Of a DNA stretch of 64,000 nucleotides, positions 29,178 through 38,909 are shown piece by piece; position 1 is the first letter of the stretch; each line of letters begins with the position of its first letter. The stretch comes from Bog-756 sp963745955. GTDB lineage: Bacteria > Actinomycetota > Acidimicrobiia > Acidimicrobiales > RAAP-2. The position numbers and the translations under genes are program-made. The stretch is from assembly GCA_963745955.1 (NCBI GenBank), contig CAVUZI010000007.1, positions 806,001 through 870,000 of the forward strand. The letters run 5' to 3'. The notes under the pieces are model-generated. The model had not been told where the DNA came from, ran no database searches, and saw nothing but the letters and a program-made list of their open reading frames with translations.

Positions 29178-29909
29178 GTGACCGAACCCCTCGCTCCCTC
29201 CACCGGGTTGGGCGTGCTCCACCTGTTCGCCCGGCTCGACGGTGTGTCCGCCAGTCCCGGAGCCCCGAGCTGCGACACCCAGGCTGTCGTCCAGGCCGTC
29301 AAGAGCGCCGAGGCCGACGGCGTCCAGGTGGTCGTCGTGGCCATGCTCGGCCACAAGGCCGACGTGGGCTTCATGGCCCTCGGTGCCGACCTCTGGAGGC
29401 TGCGGCGTCTGCAGACCGATCTGCAGGCGGCCGGATTGAGCGTGGTCTACTCCTACACCTCGCTCACCGAGGTCTCCGAGTACGCGGCCGGCATCCCCGA
29501 CGAGATGAAGCAGACCAGGCTGTACCCGTCGCTGCCGCCCGAGGGGATGACGGCCTTCTGCTTCTACCCGATGTCCAAGCGGCGCGGCGAGTCGGAAGGC
29601 TCCAATTGGTTCTCCATGCCCTTCGAGGAGCGGAAGGCCATGATGCACGGTCACGGGGCCGTGGGCCGCACCTTCGCCGGACGGATCGTCCAGGTGATCA
29701 CCGGATCGACCGGCATCGACGACTGGGAGTGGGGCGTCACCCTGTTCGGTGTGAGACCCGACGACCTGAAGGACTGCGTCTACACCATGCGCTTCGACGA
29801 GGGCTCGGCCCGGTTCGCAGAATTCGGGCCGTTCCTGACCGGGATGGTGGCCCCGGTGGAGACGGTCCTGGCCCAGATCACCACCGACCGGGTCGCCGTC
29901 GATGAGTGA
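29178..29909 (+). CDS. chdC: Coproheme decarboxylase ChdC (HemQ)
   Basis: The 243-residue product matches the chlorite-dismutase-like heme synthase family. It contains YPMSKRR, NWFSMPFEERKAMMHGHGAVGRTFAG with the proximal His, GIDDWEWGVTLFG, and MRFDEGSARFAEFGPFLTG. ChdC converts coproheme III to heme b in the coproporphyrin-dependent pathway of actinobacteria. The GTG start sits just after the groEL terminator. It overlaps larE by 8 bases, so the two are probably co-expressed. Confidence 0.92.
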   Translation: MTEPLAPSTGLGVLHLFARLDGVSASPGAPSCDTQAVVQAVKSAEADGVQVVVVAMLGHKADVGFMALGADLWRLRRLQTDLQAAGLSVVYSYTSLTEVSEYAAGIPDEMKQTRLYPSLPPEGMTAFCFYPMSKRRGESEGSNWFSMPFEERKAMMHGHGAVGRTFAGRIVQVITGSTGIDDWEWGVTLFGVRPDDLKDCVYTMRFDEGSARFAEFGPFLTGMVAPVETVLAQITTDRVAVDE

Positions 29910-30806
29910 ACCGGCACCGCGGGGCGACATCGGGGCCCTGCGCTCCGAGCTGGAGCGGATCGGTCCGTTGCTGGTGGCCTTCAGCGGAGGGGCCGACTCG
30001 GCCTTCCTGGCCTGGGTGGCCACCGACACGCTGGGCCCGGACCTCGTGCGCTGCGTGACCGCCGTCTCACCGTCCCTCGCCCCCGAGGAACTGGCCGACT
30101 GCCGCGCCCTGGCCGCCGAGTGGGGACTCCGCCACCTCGAGGTCATGACGGACGAGCTGGCCGACCCGGCCTACGCGGCCAACGACGGGTCGCGTTGCTA
30201 CCACTGCAAGACGTCGCTGCTGGACGCCCTCGGGCCGCTGGCCACCGAGGAGGCCGGCGGCCCGGTGGCCACCATCGCCCTGGGCGTGAACCTCGACGAC
30301 CTCGGCGACCACCGGCCCGGGCAACGGGCGGCGGCCGAGCGGGGAGCGCGCTTCCCGCTGGTCACGGCCGGGTTCACCAAGGCGGACGTGAGGGCCTCGT
30401 CGAGGCACCTCGGCCTGCGGACCTGGGACAAGCCGGCGGCGGCATGCCTGGCGTCGCGGGTTCCCTACGGCATCCCGGTGACCCTGGGTACGCTTCGCTC
30501 CGTGGCCGACGCCGAATCACAACTGCGCGCCATGGGCTTCCGGCAGCTGCGGGTGCGTCACTACGGCGACACGGCCCGCATCGAGGTGCCCGCAGAGGAC
30601 CTGGCCGCCGTCGTGGCCCGGCGGGAGGAGGTGAGCCAGGGCAGCTGCACCGTGCCGGCTACCGCTACGTCACCCTCGATCTCGACGGCTTCCGTTCCGG
30701 CAATCTCAACGAGGCGCTGGCCGATCCCGACCAGGCGCGTCCGAAGGACGGGGTCGACCGGGGAGCGGCCCAGCAGCTGACCTCGGCCCCGGGGGCCCGT
30801 CCATGA
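29902..30806 (+). CDS. larE: Sulfur-donating PP-loop protein LarE, one frameshift
   Basis: LarE transfers a sulfur atom from its own cysteine to the nickel-pincer cofactor precursor. The PP-loop motif SGGADSAFL, CYHCKTSLLDAL and the sulfur-donor region ACLASRVPYG are all present. Near 30645 the frame drifts into a Pro/Arg/Ser-rich tail. A one-base shift restores GYRYVTLDLDGFRSGNLNEAL and ends at 30806, where the stop overlaps the next start (ATGA). LarB and LarC are encoded at 41.6-43.8 kb. Confidence 0.88.
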
Positions 30807-31042
30807 TCAGGGTCAGGGTCAAATTGACGTTTCCCGAGGAGCTGGTACGCGAGCCGATCATCGCCCGCATGGCCAAGGAGTTGGACATCGTTCCCAACAT
30901 CAGGCGCGCCGACGTGGGCGAGCACAACGGATGGATCATCTGCGAGTTGGACGGCGACGCCGGCACGGTCGACCAGGCGGTCGCCTGGCTCCGCAACGAG
31001 GGCGTCCAGGTGGACCTGCTCGGCGACGTCGTCGAGAGCTGA
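30803..31042 (+). CDS. Stand-alone NIL-domain protein
   Basis: A 79-residue ferredoxin-like ligand-binding domain (RVRVKLTFPEELVREPIIARMAKELDIVPNI, then GWIICELDGDAGTVDQAVAWLRNEGVQVDLL). NIL domains are best known at the C-terminus of MetN ATPases, where they bind methionine. As a stand-alone protein in a lar/chdC cluster its ligand is unknown. Confidence 0.85.
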   Translation: MIRVRVKLTFPEELVREPIIARMAKELDIVPNIRRADVGEHNGWIICELDGDAGTVDQAVAWLRNEGVQVDLLGDVVES

Positions 31043-31045
31043 CCG

Positions 31046-31931
31046 GTGGACTCCCACGGGGTGCGGGGAAGGCCTCCCGACCCGCCCGGGGCTCCGGCGG
31101 ACACGGGCGGACACGGCCCGACGACCGAGCTCGTGGCGGCCAACCAGCGCAACTGGGACGAGCGGGTGGCGATCCACATGGCGTCCCGGTTCTACGACGT
31201 CGACCAGTGGCTGGCCAGCCGGCCCGGCCCGCGGCAACGGGAGATCGACGCCCTGGGCGATGTCGCCGGGCTCGAACTGGTGCACCTCCAGTGCCATTTC
31301 GGACTGGACACGCTGGCGTGGGCCGATGCCGGGGCCAGGGTCACGGGACTCGATTTCTCGGCCGAGGCGATCCGGGCCGCAGAGGACCTGGCCGTGCGGG
31401 CCGGACTCGAGCGACCGGTCCGCCTTCGTCTGCGCCGACGTGTTCGACGCGGCCGATGTCCTTCCCGCCGGGACCTTCGACATCGTCTACGTGAGCCTCG
31501 GCGCCCTGCACTGGCTCCCCAGTGTCGACCGGTGGGCCGACCAGGTCGCCGCCCTGGCCCGACCCGGCGGGCGGCTCTACCTCCACGAGATCCATCCGTT
31601 CGCCTGGTCGCTGGCCGACGACTCCCCCATGGTCGCCTACACCTATTTCGAGGAACCGGAGCCCTTCGCCGATGATTCCGAGCTCACCTACACCGATGCC
31701 GACCGGCCCCTGACCAACGTCCGGACCTACCAGTGGAACCACGCCATCGGCGAGGTGGTGACGGCGCTGATCGACCGCGGCATGCGAATCGACCGCCTGG
31801 TGGAACACGATTGGACCGTCAACCAGCAGTTCCCCTGGCTGGTCCAGTCGGGCCGGAGACGATGGTCGGCGCCGCCCGGGCAGCCCCGTATGCCCCTCAC
31901 CTACACACTGGTGGCCACCCGGGTGGGGTGA
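31046..31931 (+). CDS. SAM-dependent methyltransferase, one frameshift
   Basis: The first frame has an N-terminal NQRNWDERVAIHM, then a Rossmann methyltransferase fold (LVHLQCHFGLDTLAWADAGARVTGLDFSAEAI). A shift near 31425 leads to SAFVCADVFDAADVLPAGTFDIVYVSLGALHWLP and a complete C-terminal half. The family is class I methyltransferase; the substrate is unknown. The GTG is three bases after the NIL-domain stop. Confidence 0.85.
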
Positions 31932-31939
31932 CGGGTCGA

Positions 31940-32037
31940 CCGGGGGGCCGGCCTGGAGGGCCGGTGGAGAACGGGGCCGGTTGGGAAGGGGGCCGGCGGG
32001 AACGGGTCAGTGGAAAGGAGCCGGTGGAGGGCCGGCC
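31940..32037. other. G-rich intergenic stretch with short inverted repeats
   Basis: Runs such as GGGCCGG, GAGGGCCGG and AAGGGGGCC repeat through about 100 bases between convergent genes. They can form several short stems and may act as a transcription end region. No gene is seen. Confidence 0.35.
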
Positions 32038-32217
32038 TCAGGAATCCTTGCGGATCGTCCAGCCTGCTCCCGACACCTTGCGGGGCTCGTAGAACAGGCA
32101 TCCTTCCGGGCAGGCGAACGGGATCTGCTGGTTGGCGCCGACCCGGCACCGCTCGAGCTTCTCCTCGTGGGCGGTGGTCTGCATGACGTAATGACGACAA
32201 TCCTCGTTGACGGCCAC
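32038..32217 (-). CDS. Small Cys-rich protein, 59 residues
   Basis: A short frame with Cys and aromatic residues: AVNEDCRHYVMQTTAHEEKL, then RCRVGANQQIPFACPEGCLFYEPRKV. Four Cys residues suggest a metal site or a small structural fold. Base composition and amino-acid use look coding. The GTG start at 32217 has no strong ribosome site. I do not recognise a named family. Confidence 0.6.
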   Translation of the reverse strand: MAVNEDCRHYVMQTTAHEEKLERCRVGANQQIPFACPEGCLFYEPRKVSGAGWTIRKDS

Positions 32218-32273
32218 ACTCCATTGTGGCTGATGGACGCGGCTCCGCGTTGGCAGCGGGTAGCGTCGGGTGG

Positions 32274-32971
32274 GTGGAACCTGTTCCCTCCACCAAACAG
32301 CTCCTCCGTTGGAGCGAGGCCCTGGCCGGTATCGCCCGCACCGGCCTCGGCTTCACCGAGTCTCTCTACGAGCAGGAGCGCTTCGAGGAGATACTGCGGA
32401 TCGCCGCCGACATACGGGTCACCGTCGACGACGGGACCGACGGGGCGGAGGACGCCGACGGGCTGGTCGAGGAGTGGTTGGGCTCGGTCGGGAAGGGTGT
32501 CCCGGGCTACGTGACGCCCAAGGTGGCCGTCGGGGCCGCGGTGGGAAACGACAAGGGTGAGATCCTCCTGGTCAAGCGGGCCGATTCGGGTGTGTGGCTC
32601 TACCCCACGGGTTGGGCCGACGTCGGCTATTCGGCGGCCGAAGTGGTGGTCAAAGAGGTCGAGGAGGAGACCGGCATCGACGTCGAGGTGGTCCGGCTGA
32701 TCGCCGTGCTCGACGGCCTGCGCATCGGCATCAGCCGTATCCCCCTCTACTCCCTGGTCTTCCAGTGCCGACCGATCGGGGGGAGCTCAAGGCCCACCCC
32801 CTCGAATGTGCCGATGTCGGTTGGTTCCCCCTCGACGAGCTGCCGTTCCCGCTGGCCGGGGCCGAACGCTGGGGTCAACACGTCTTCGCCGCATTGCGCG
32901 GGGACCCGGTCGAGGTGCTCTACGACTCGGTGCGGTCGCCCATCTGGCGGGGTGATCCACATACGTCCTGA
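32274..32971 (+). CDS. NUDIX hydrolase with N-terminal extension, one frameshift
   Basis: The N-terminal region (KQLLRWSEALAGIARTGLGFTESLYEQERFEEILRIAADI) is a helical extension known in a NUDIX subgroup that often acts on ADP-ribose-like nucleotides. The NUDIX box follows as AAEVVVKEVEEETGID. Near 32785 a one-base shift is needed to continue as ELKAHPLECADVGWFPLDELPFPL, ending at 32971. The GTG start is preferred because the protein begins there with VPSTKQLLRW. Confidence 0.85.
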
Positions 32972-32986
32972 TCCGCCACCCGCGGC

Positions 32987-33469
32987 ATGAGCGCGGAGCC
33001 GACACCGGTGGTCACGATCGCCGAGGCGACCGAGGTGACGTCCGAGTTGATCGAGGCATTCGACCGGTTGACCCCGCAGCTGTCCTCGTCCTCCCCACCG
33101 CCCAGCCGCACCGAGCTGGCCGACATCGTGGCATCGCCGGCTTCAGTGCTCCTGATGGCCCGCGACGGCTCGGGCTCCATCGTCGGCTCGCTGACACTGG
33201 CGGTGTTCCGCGTGCCGACGGGGCTGCGGGCCTGGATCGAGGACGTGGTGGTGGACGAATCGGCCCGGGGGGCGGGCGCAGGCGAGGCGCTGGTGGTCGC
33301 GGCCCTCCGGCGGGCGGATGCCGTCGGGGCCAGGACGGTCGATCTGACCTCCCGTCCCAGCCGCGAAGCGGCCAACCGCCTCTACCGTCGCCTCGGGTTC
33401 GAGACGCGGACCACCAATGTGTACCGGTGGAGTGCCGGACCGGAAGGAGCGCCGGCTGAGGGCTCGTAG
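32987..33469 (+). CDS. GNAT-family N-acetyltransferase
   Basis: The 160-residue product carries the acetyl-CoA binding pattern VVDESARGAGAGEALVVAALRRA and the C-terminal REAANRLYRRLGFETRTTNVYRW. The acceptor is unknown. It follows the NUDIX gene by 15 bases. Confidence 0.9.
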   Translation: MSAEPTPVVTIAEATEVTSELIEAFDRLTPQLSSSSPPPSRTELADIVASPASVLLMARDGSGSIVGSLTLAVFRVPTGLRAWIEDVVVDESARGAGAGEALVVAALRRADAVGARTVDLTSRPSREAANRLYRRLGFETRTTNVYRWSAGPEGAPAEGS

Positions 33470-34102
33470 CTGCTCCACCGGGTCGCTTCGTGCGAGGAGT
33501 GACGCATGCCAGGCTGTCGACCACCGGCACATGCGGGCGGGCGTGACATCCGTACAACACCGGCTCCCGATCGCTCAGCCGGTTCACTGAATTCGGCCGC
33601 GTCGGCCATGAGAGCCATCGCTGTCAGCCCTTTTGCATTGCCAGGAGCGCGAGTGAGTGGGTCATTGATTGTCCGGCTGGAAGCGTTTCCAAGTTGGCCA
33701 AGCCCGCTCGGAACGCATCCTCATCGAACGACGCCAAGAGCGTGTCCGCGGTACGCATCATCCGTACCCAGGCAGCTGACTCACCGACTGTTTCCCGCTC
33801 ACCGCCGATGACTTCACGGAGTCCGACCTGTCCGTGGCCACGAGAAAGTCCCCGGTTGTGGCCATCTGAGGTCCCCGCCGGTGGCCACGAAAGTCCCCGC
33901 CTTTGGCCACGAGAAGTCCCCACCCCTCACTGAGGTATCCACCTGAGAAGTCCCCTGACCGGTGACGGTTGCGGTGCAAACCAGCATCCGCCCCCGACCA
34001 AGGGACACCTCTATGAAATCAGTGAGGGAACACATGGACATGCATGCTGGGCTTCCTCCGGTTTGACGGACATCCACCATCAGGGGCACTGCCCCGGAAA
34101 GG

Positions 34103-34420
34103 ATGTCCACAATGGAGACCATGGAACGGAAGAAGCCCCGTGCCCGCCGGTCGTTCACCCCGGAGTTCAAGGCTGAGATCGTCGAGCGCTGTAAGCGCGG
34201 CGATCGCAGCATCGGCCAGGTGGCCAGGGACTTCGACCTCGGTGAGACGGCGGTGCGCGCGTGGGTGAACCAAGCCGAGACTGACGCCGGCGAACGGCCC
34301 GGTCTGACGACCGAGGAGCGGGCTGAGCTCAGCCAGCTGCGTCGGGAGAACCGGCGCCTGCGTGAGGACAATGACACGCTCAAGCGAGCGACGGCTTTCT
34401 TCGCCAGGGAGACCCGATGA
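34103..34420 (+). CDS. IS3 transposase OrfA (helix-turn-helix)
   Basis: A 105-residue DNA-binding protein (FTPEFKAEIVERCKRGDRSIGQVARDF... helix-turn-helix, then a Leu-zipper-like LRRENRRLREDNDTLKRA). It ends with an ATGA overlap into orfB, which allows coupled translation in place of the frameshift used by many IS3 elements. An ATG at 34112 is an alternative start. Confidence 0.9.
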   Translation: MSTMETMERKKPRARRSFTPEFKAEIVERCKRGDRSIGQVARDFDLGETAVRAWVNQAETDAGERPGLTTEERAELSQLRRENRRLREDNDTLKRATAFFARETR

Positions 34421-35305
34421 GCGTTGATCCGTTCATCGAGGCGGAAGAAGCCGCAGGCCACAGCGTGATGAACGCTTGCCACCTGCTCGAGGTCTCCCGT
34501 GCCGCCTATTACCAACGCAAGAAAGCCATCCCCTCGGCCCGAGCCGTCACCGACGCCGAGCTCACGGACAGGATCAACGCCATCCACTCCGAATCCAAGG
34601 GGACCTATGGGTCACCGAGGGTGCATCGGGCGCTGCGCAAACAGGGCATCGGGTGCGGCAAGCGCCGGGTTCGCCGACTCATGCACCAGGCCGGTCTGGA
34701 AGGACGTTGCAAGAAGCGGTGGCGCAAGACGACCGTGGCCGATCCCGACGCCGAGCAAGCCCTCGACCTCATCCAACGCCACTTCGGCCCCGGGGCCGAG
34801 GTCGACCGCCGCTACGTGGGCGACATCACCTACATCGCCACTTGGGAGGGGTGGGTCTATCTGGCCACGGTCATCGACCTCTCGTCCCGAAGGGTGGTCG
34901 GGTGGGCCCTGGCCGACCACATGCGCACCGAGCTTGTCTCCGATGCGCTGACCATGGCATTTCACAATCGCAATCCGGAAGAAGGGCTGATCTTCCACTC
35001 GGACCGAGGATGCCAGTACACGAGCGCGGACTACGGCGAAGCTCGCTCGGGAGAACGGTGTCGTGCTCTCGGTCGGGCGCAAGGGCGAGTGCTGGGACAA
35101 TGCAGTAGCCGAAAGCTTCTTTGCCACCATCAAGCGGGAGCTCATCGACACCCGGGCCTGGCCGACTCGAGCGGGACTACACCGGGACGTCTTCGATTAC
35201 ATCGAGGGTTGGTACAACGTGCGTCGGCTGCACAGCTCGCTCGACTACTGCAGTCCCGCCGAATGGGAAACTATCCACCGCAACGCCGACCGTCTGGCGG
35301 CATAA
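34417..35305 (+). CDS. IS3 transposase OrfB (DDE integrase core), frameshifted
   Basis: The first frame has YVGDITYIATWEGWVYLATVIDL with the first Asp and IFHSDRGCQYTS with the second Asp. A shift near 35042 leads into LSVGRKGECWDNAVAESFFATIKREL, which carries the catalytic Glu and ends at 35305. All three DDE residues exist once the shift is corrected. Without correction the frame reads on into istA, which is not a real fusion protein. Confidence 0.88.
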
Positions 35306-36770
35306 TCAACACAAGCAACCTGTCCGTCGAACCGGATCAAGCCCATGCCGCCTACCGAGAGGTGGGCTCCTACCGGGCCGCAGCCGAGATCTGCGGGACC
35401 ACGCCGAAGACCGTGAAGCGATCGGTCGAGGCAGCCAAGAGAGCCGACACCGGGCCCGTCCCGGGCGAGGTCTGCCACAACTACGACGGGGTGAGTGACC
35501 TCGTGGCCGAGAGCGTGGCCCGCACCAAGGGCAGGATCACGGCCAAGCGGTTGTTGCCGGTGGCGAGAGCCGCCGACTACGTCGGTTCGTCTCGAAACTT
35601 CCGCCGGCTGGTGGCCGAGGCGAAGGAGCAATGGCGGTCGAAGAACCACCGCGGGAGACGACCGGGCATCTGGTCCCCGGGCGACATGGTGGTCTTCGAC
35701 TGGGGGGAGATCGGACCGCTGTTCGTGTTCTGTGCGGTCGTGGCCTGGAGCCGGTTCCGCTTCGTCTCTTTCAGCGACAACCTCGGCGCCGAGGCCACCA
35801 TGGGGGCTCTGGCCGAGTGCTTCGAGACGATCGGCGGTGTACCCAAGACCGCGCTCACCGATCGGATGGGCTGTCTGAAGGGCGGGACGGTCGCCGGGCT
35901 CGTCATCCCGACGCCGGCCTACGTGCGCTTTTCCACCCACTACGGGTTCCGGCCCGACTTCTGTGAGGGGGCAGACCCCGAGAGCAAAGGCCTGTCCGAG
36001 AACCTGGTGGGCTACGTGAAGTCCGACCTCATGATCCCCGAAGCGCTGTCGGTCACCGATCTGGCCGGTGCCAATGCCAAAGCCAGGCTCTGGTGCGCTG
36101 AGGTGAACGGTGTCGTCCACTCGGAGATCTGTGCCGTCCCCTGTGAACGGTTGGAAGCCGAGCGCGAGCTGTTCGGCGACCTTCCCTCCCTGCGGGCCCA
36201 GATCGGCAGGATCGTCACCCGCAAGGTGGACAAGCTGAGCTGTGTCCGGTTCGGCTCGGCCCGCTACTCGGTGCCGAACGACCACATCGGCAAAGAGGTC
36301 AGCCTGCGGATCAGAGACGGAGTGATCCAGGTGGTGTTCCTGGGCGAGATCGTCGCCGAGCATCTGGTCGTTTCCCCTGGTGAGACCTCCATCAACGACG
36401 ACCACTACGGAGGACCACGACCGATGCCACGCCGCCTGGTCCGACCGAGGAGCACCGCCGAGAAGACGTTCTGTGCCCTCGGCGAGGTGGCCGACGCCTT
36501 CATCAAGGGAGCAGCCGCCCAGGGCATGACCGGTCTCGCCCGGGACCTGGAGGAGCTCTCCACCCTGGAGGCCATCCACGGCCGGAAGGTGGTCATCTGT
36601 GCCCTCGAACGGGCGGTCGCCTTCGGGCGGTTCCGCTCGGCCGACGTGGTCTCCATCCTCAACTCCGGCGCCGGTGTGCCCAGGCCGACGAGGCCCGGTG
36701 AAGCCCTCATCGTCGAGTTGCCGACGGTGCCGGTGCGATCGCTGTCGGACTACGCCATCGGGGGTGGGTC

Positions 36771-37544
36771 ATGACCGCAACCCCACCGCCGTTGGCCCCC
36801 GATCTCGAGGCCGGTCTGCGCCGGCTGCGGCTGTCCGCCATCCGGGCGTTGTCACCGGAGTTGTTGGTGACGGCCAAGACCCAACGGTGGAAGCCCGAGG
36901 AGTTCCTCCGCACACTGATCGAAGCCGAGATCGACTCCCGGGATCTGTCCAACGCCCGGGCCCGCATGAAGGTGGCCGCCTTCCCGGTGAGGAAGACCCT
37001 GGAGGAGTTCGACGTCTCCGCCTCGTCGGTCAAACAGCAGACCTTCGACTACCTGGCCAGCCTCGAGTGGGTCCGGGCCAAGGAGAACCTCTGTCTGGTC
37101 GGACCGGCCGGAACGGGCAAGAGCCACCTCCTCGTCGCCCTCGGACATCAGGCCGTCGATGCCGGATATCGGGTCCGCTACTTCACCGCCACCGAGCTGG
37201 TCGAGACGCTCTACCGGTCACTGGCCGACAACTCGGTGGGCAAGGTGATCACCCAGATCCTCAAAGCGGACCTGATCCTCATCGACGAGATCGGGTTCGC
37301 TCCGATGGACGGAACCGGAGCCGAGTTGTTCTTCCGTCTGGTGGCTGCCGCCTATGAACGCAGGTCGCTCGGCATCGGGTCGCACTGGCCCTTCGAGGAC
37401 TGGGGCAAGTTCCTCCCCGAGCACACCACCGCGGTCAGTCTGCTCGACCGGCTGCTCCATCACAGCGTCACCGTGGTCACCGCCGGGGAGTCATTCCGAA
37501 TGAAGGAAGCGCGCCAGAAAGGAGACCGACCTACGCTGGGCTAG
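36771..37544 (+). CDS. istB: IS21 helper ATPase IstB
   Basis: A 257-residue AAA+ protein with Walker A GPAGTGKSH, Walker B LILIDEIGF and sensor region HHSVTVVTAGESFRMKEA. IstB assembles on DNA and regulates IstA. The ATG overlaps the istA stop (ATGA), as usual in IS21 elements. It is intact. Confidence 0.94.
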   Translation: MTATPPPLAPDLEAGLRRLRLSAIRALSPELLVTAKTQRWKPEEFLRTLIEAEIDSRDLSNARARMKVAAFPVRKTLEEFDVSASSVKQQTFDYLASLEWVRAKENLCLVGPAGTGKSHLLVALGHQAVDAGYRVRYFTATELVETLYRSLADNSVGKVITQILKADLILIDEIGFAPMDGTGAELFFRLVAAAYERRSLGIGSHWPFEDWGKFLPEHTTAVSLLDRLLHHSVTVVTAGESFRMKEARQKGDRPTLG

Positions 37545-38288
37545 AACAGAACATCCGCTCTGAGGGGTGGGGACTTCTCGTGGCCAAAAGCGGGGACTGA
37601 GATCTGGCCACGGACACCGACCTGACGGAATCCGTACTGCCCGAAGAGGGCTACCGTCGCGACCACCGACGGCATGCGCGCTCTGACCCGTTCAGCAGCC
37701 GGGAATGCATCCAGCCAACCGATCTGTCCCGCGTCGGAGAACAGCCCCCGAATGAGGAGGACACCGCCCAGGATCACCACCCTCCCGAGTTCACGGGCGC
37801 AGGCATCTCGATCCCTGAAGTGATGGAGCACCGTCGAGAGCCAGGCGACGTCAACGCATGAATTCCGAAGAGGTAGGAACTCGCCCGTGCCGGAAACGTA
37901 TGCCGATCCAGTGGGAATGCCATGAGCGGACGCTTCGGACCGCATTCCCAGGGATGGCCCGATGGCGAGGACGCGGGAATCGCACCAGGTGGTCCATGCC
38001 CGAGTGAAGATCCCGGTCCCTGCTCCGACATCGAGCACAGCAGGTGACGTGCCCGAGGGGACGAACTCGATGACCGCCCGGCGCCAGGCGTCGAGGGTCG
38101 CGGGCGAAAGTCCACGCCCGCTCTGGTAGCGACTCGCCTCCCTGTCGTAGTCGATCAATCCTGGCATGGAATGTCTCGCCTGCTTCCCGCTCCCTGCAGC
38201 GGCCTATTCTGCCACTCGGTCCCAGTGCGCCGGCTGTGGGCGCATCGTCTCGAGCGTCTCAGCGATTTCCTGGTCCGATCCAACGGTA

Positions 38289-38315
38289 TTGATGTACGAC
38301 GTTCTGTGATACACT
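38289..38315 (+). promoter_or_regulatory. Possible leaderless promoter of the toxin-antitoxin pair
   Basis: TTGATG (38289-38294) and TACACT (38310-38315) are placed before the GTG start at 38322. The start codon is only 6 bases after the -10, so transcript and translation would begin together. The 15-base spacer is shorter than ideal. Confidence 0.35.
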
Positions 38316-38321
38316 CGATGC

Positions 38322-38561
38322 GTGGGAATCGCCGTTTCCGTCCGCCTCGACGACGAGGCGCAGCGTGCCCTTTCCACGCTCGAGTCGTCCGGACTGAGTC
38401 GGTCGGAAGCCATCCGAGAGGCGATTCTGATGTCGGCTGCGGCACTTCGCCGGAAGCAGGCCCTCCGCGAGGAGATGGCAGCACTGGAGGCCGACGAAGA
38501 CGACCGCCGCGAAATGCTCGATGTTGCGGCGCTCATGGAGTTACTTCGTGCAGAGGGGTGA
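38322..38561 (+). CDS. Ribbon-helix-helix antitoxin
   Basis: A 79-residue protein with a ribbon-helix-helix N-terminus (VSVRLDDEAQRALSTLESSGLSRSEAIREAI) and an acidic C-terminus typical of antitoxins that block MazF-like RNases. It overlaps the toxin gene by 14 bases. No ribosome site is visible; the GTG may be translated from a leaderless message. Confidence 0.85.
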   Translation: MGIAVSVRLDDEAQRALSTLESSGLSRSEAIREAILMSAAALRRKQALREEMAALEADEDDRREMLDVAALMELLRAEG

Positions 38562-38865
38562 CGTTCACGAGCTGCGCGTACCCAAGGGCATCGGGCACGA
38601 ACAACGCGGGCGTCGCTTCGGGGTGATCGTGCAGTCGGACGCCCTGCTCCCCCGATCCGTCGTGCTCCTGGCGCCGACGTCGACGGGCGCCCGGCCGGCC
38701 ACCTTTCGTCCGGAGATCACGGTCCTCGGCACGAGCACCCGCGTGCTCGTCGAGCAGGTGGGAGCCGTCGACGTCAGTCGGCTCGGCAAGCAGGTCGGGC
38801 GTGTCGAGGTCGACGCGATGTGGAGCATCGACGAGAGCCTGGCGACCGTACTCGGACTGAACTGA
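38548..38865 (+). CDS. MazF/PemK-like toxin
   Basis: The 105-residue product has the MazF-like fold pattern: QRGDVHELRVPKGIGHEQRGRRFGVIVQSDALL, then a strand set ending VEQVGAVDVSRLGKQVGRV. MazF proteins cut mRNA at specific sites. The GTG at 38548 gives the conserved RGDVH start. Partner: the overlapping antitoxin gene. Confidence 0.87.
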   Translation: MQRGDVHELRVPKGIGHEQRGRRFGVIVQSDALLPRSVVLLAPTSTGARPATFRPEITVLGTSTRVLVEQVGAVDVSRLGKQVGRVEVDAMWSIDESLATVLGLN

Positions 38866-38909
38866 GTTCGAATGCCCGCCTCGCTGCACACCGCGGCAAG
38901 GCCTTCAGT

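Larger units (their letters stand above)
34048..35345 (+). mobile_element. IS3-family element inserted in istA
   Basis: A 1,298-bp element with imperfect inverted ends (TGGGCTTcctCCGGTTtGACGGACA and its near-complement) starting TG and ending CA. A 3-bp target duplication TGC lies at 34045-34047 and 35346-35348. It codes for orfA and a frameshifted orfB. Removal restores istA exactly, which fixes the borders. Confidence 0.93.
34013..36774 (+). pseudogene. istA: IS21 transposase IstA, interrupted by IS3 after codon 12
   Basis: The first codons (34013-34047, MKSVREHMDMH) lie before the IS3 element and the rest (35349-36774, AAYREVGSYRAAAEICGTT...) after it. Joining them gives 486 residues in frame. 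The rest shows a helix-turn-helix region and an rve-type integrase core (MVVFDWGEIGPLFVFCAVVAWSRF, VPKTALTDRMG, EGADPESKGLSENLVGYVKSDL). The last gene part overlaps istB by ATGA. Because the IS3 end sits in the coding region, IstA is probably not made. Confidence 0.9.
33829..37616 (+). mobile_element. IS21-family element carrying a nested IS3 element
   Basis: The ends begin TGTCCGTGGCCA and end with its complement. The left end has four spaced copies of a GGCCAcgagaaGTCCCC-type repeat (at 33836, 33860, 33883 and 33905) and the right end has two, as in IS21 elements. A 6-bp target duplication CCGACC flanks it (33823-33828 and 37617-37622). Without the inserted IS3 and its extra 3 bp it would be 2,487 bp, a normal IS21 length. 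It carries istA (interrupted) and istB. Confidence 0.92.
33624..38167 (-). pseudogene. SAM-dependent methyltransferase gene split by an IS21 insertion
   Basis: The N-terminal part (38167 to 37617) contains the SAM-binding DVGAGTGIFTRAW and LRNSCVDVAWLSTVLHHF, ending at YGFRQVG. The C-terminal part (33828 to 33624) continues LREVIGGERETVGESAAW and ends LAMQKG. If the IS21 element and one copy of the 6-bp duplication CCGACC are removed, the frame joins exactly (QVG-LREV), giving a 250-codon gene. The original product was a class I methyltransferase similar to others in this window. Confidence 0.9.

Noticed and set aside
34417..36774. A 785-codon frame that would join IS3 OrfB to IstA.
   Set aside because: It arises because OrfB is frameshifted near 35042 and the frame happens to run into istA; the IS3 border and target duplication lie in between.
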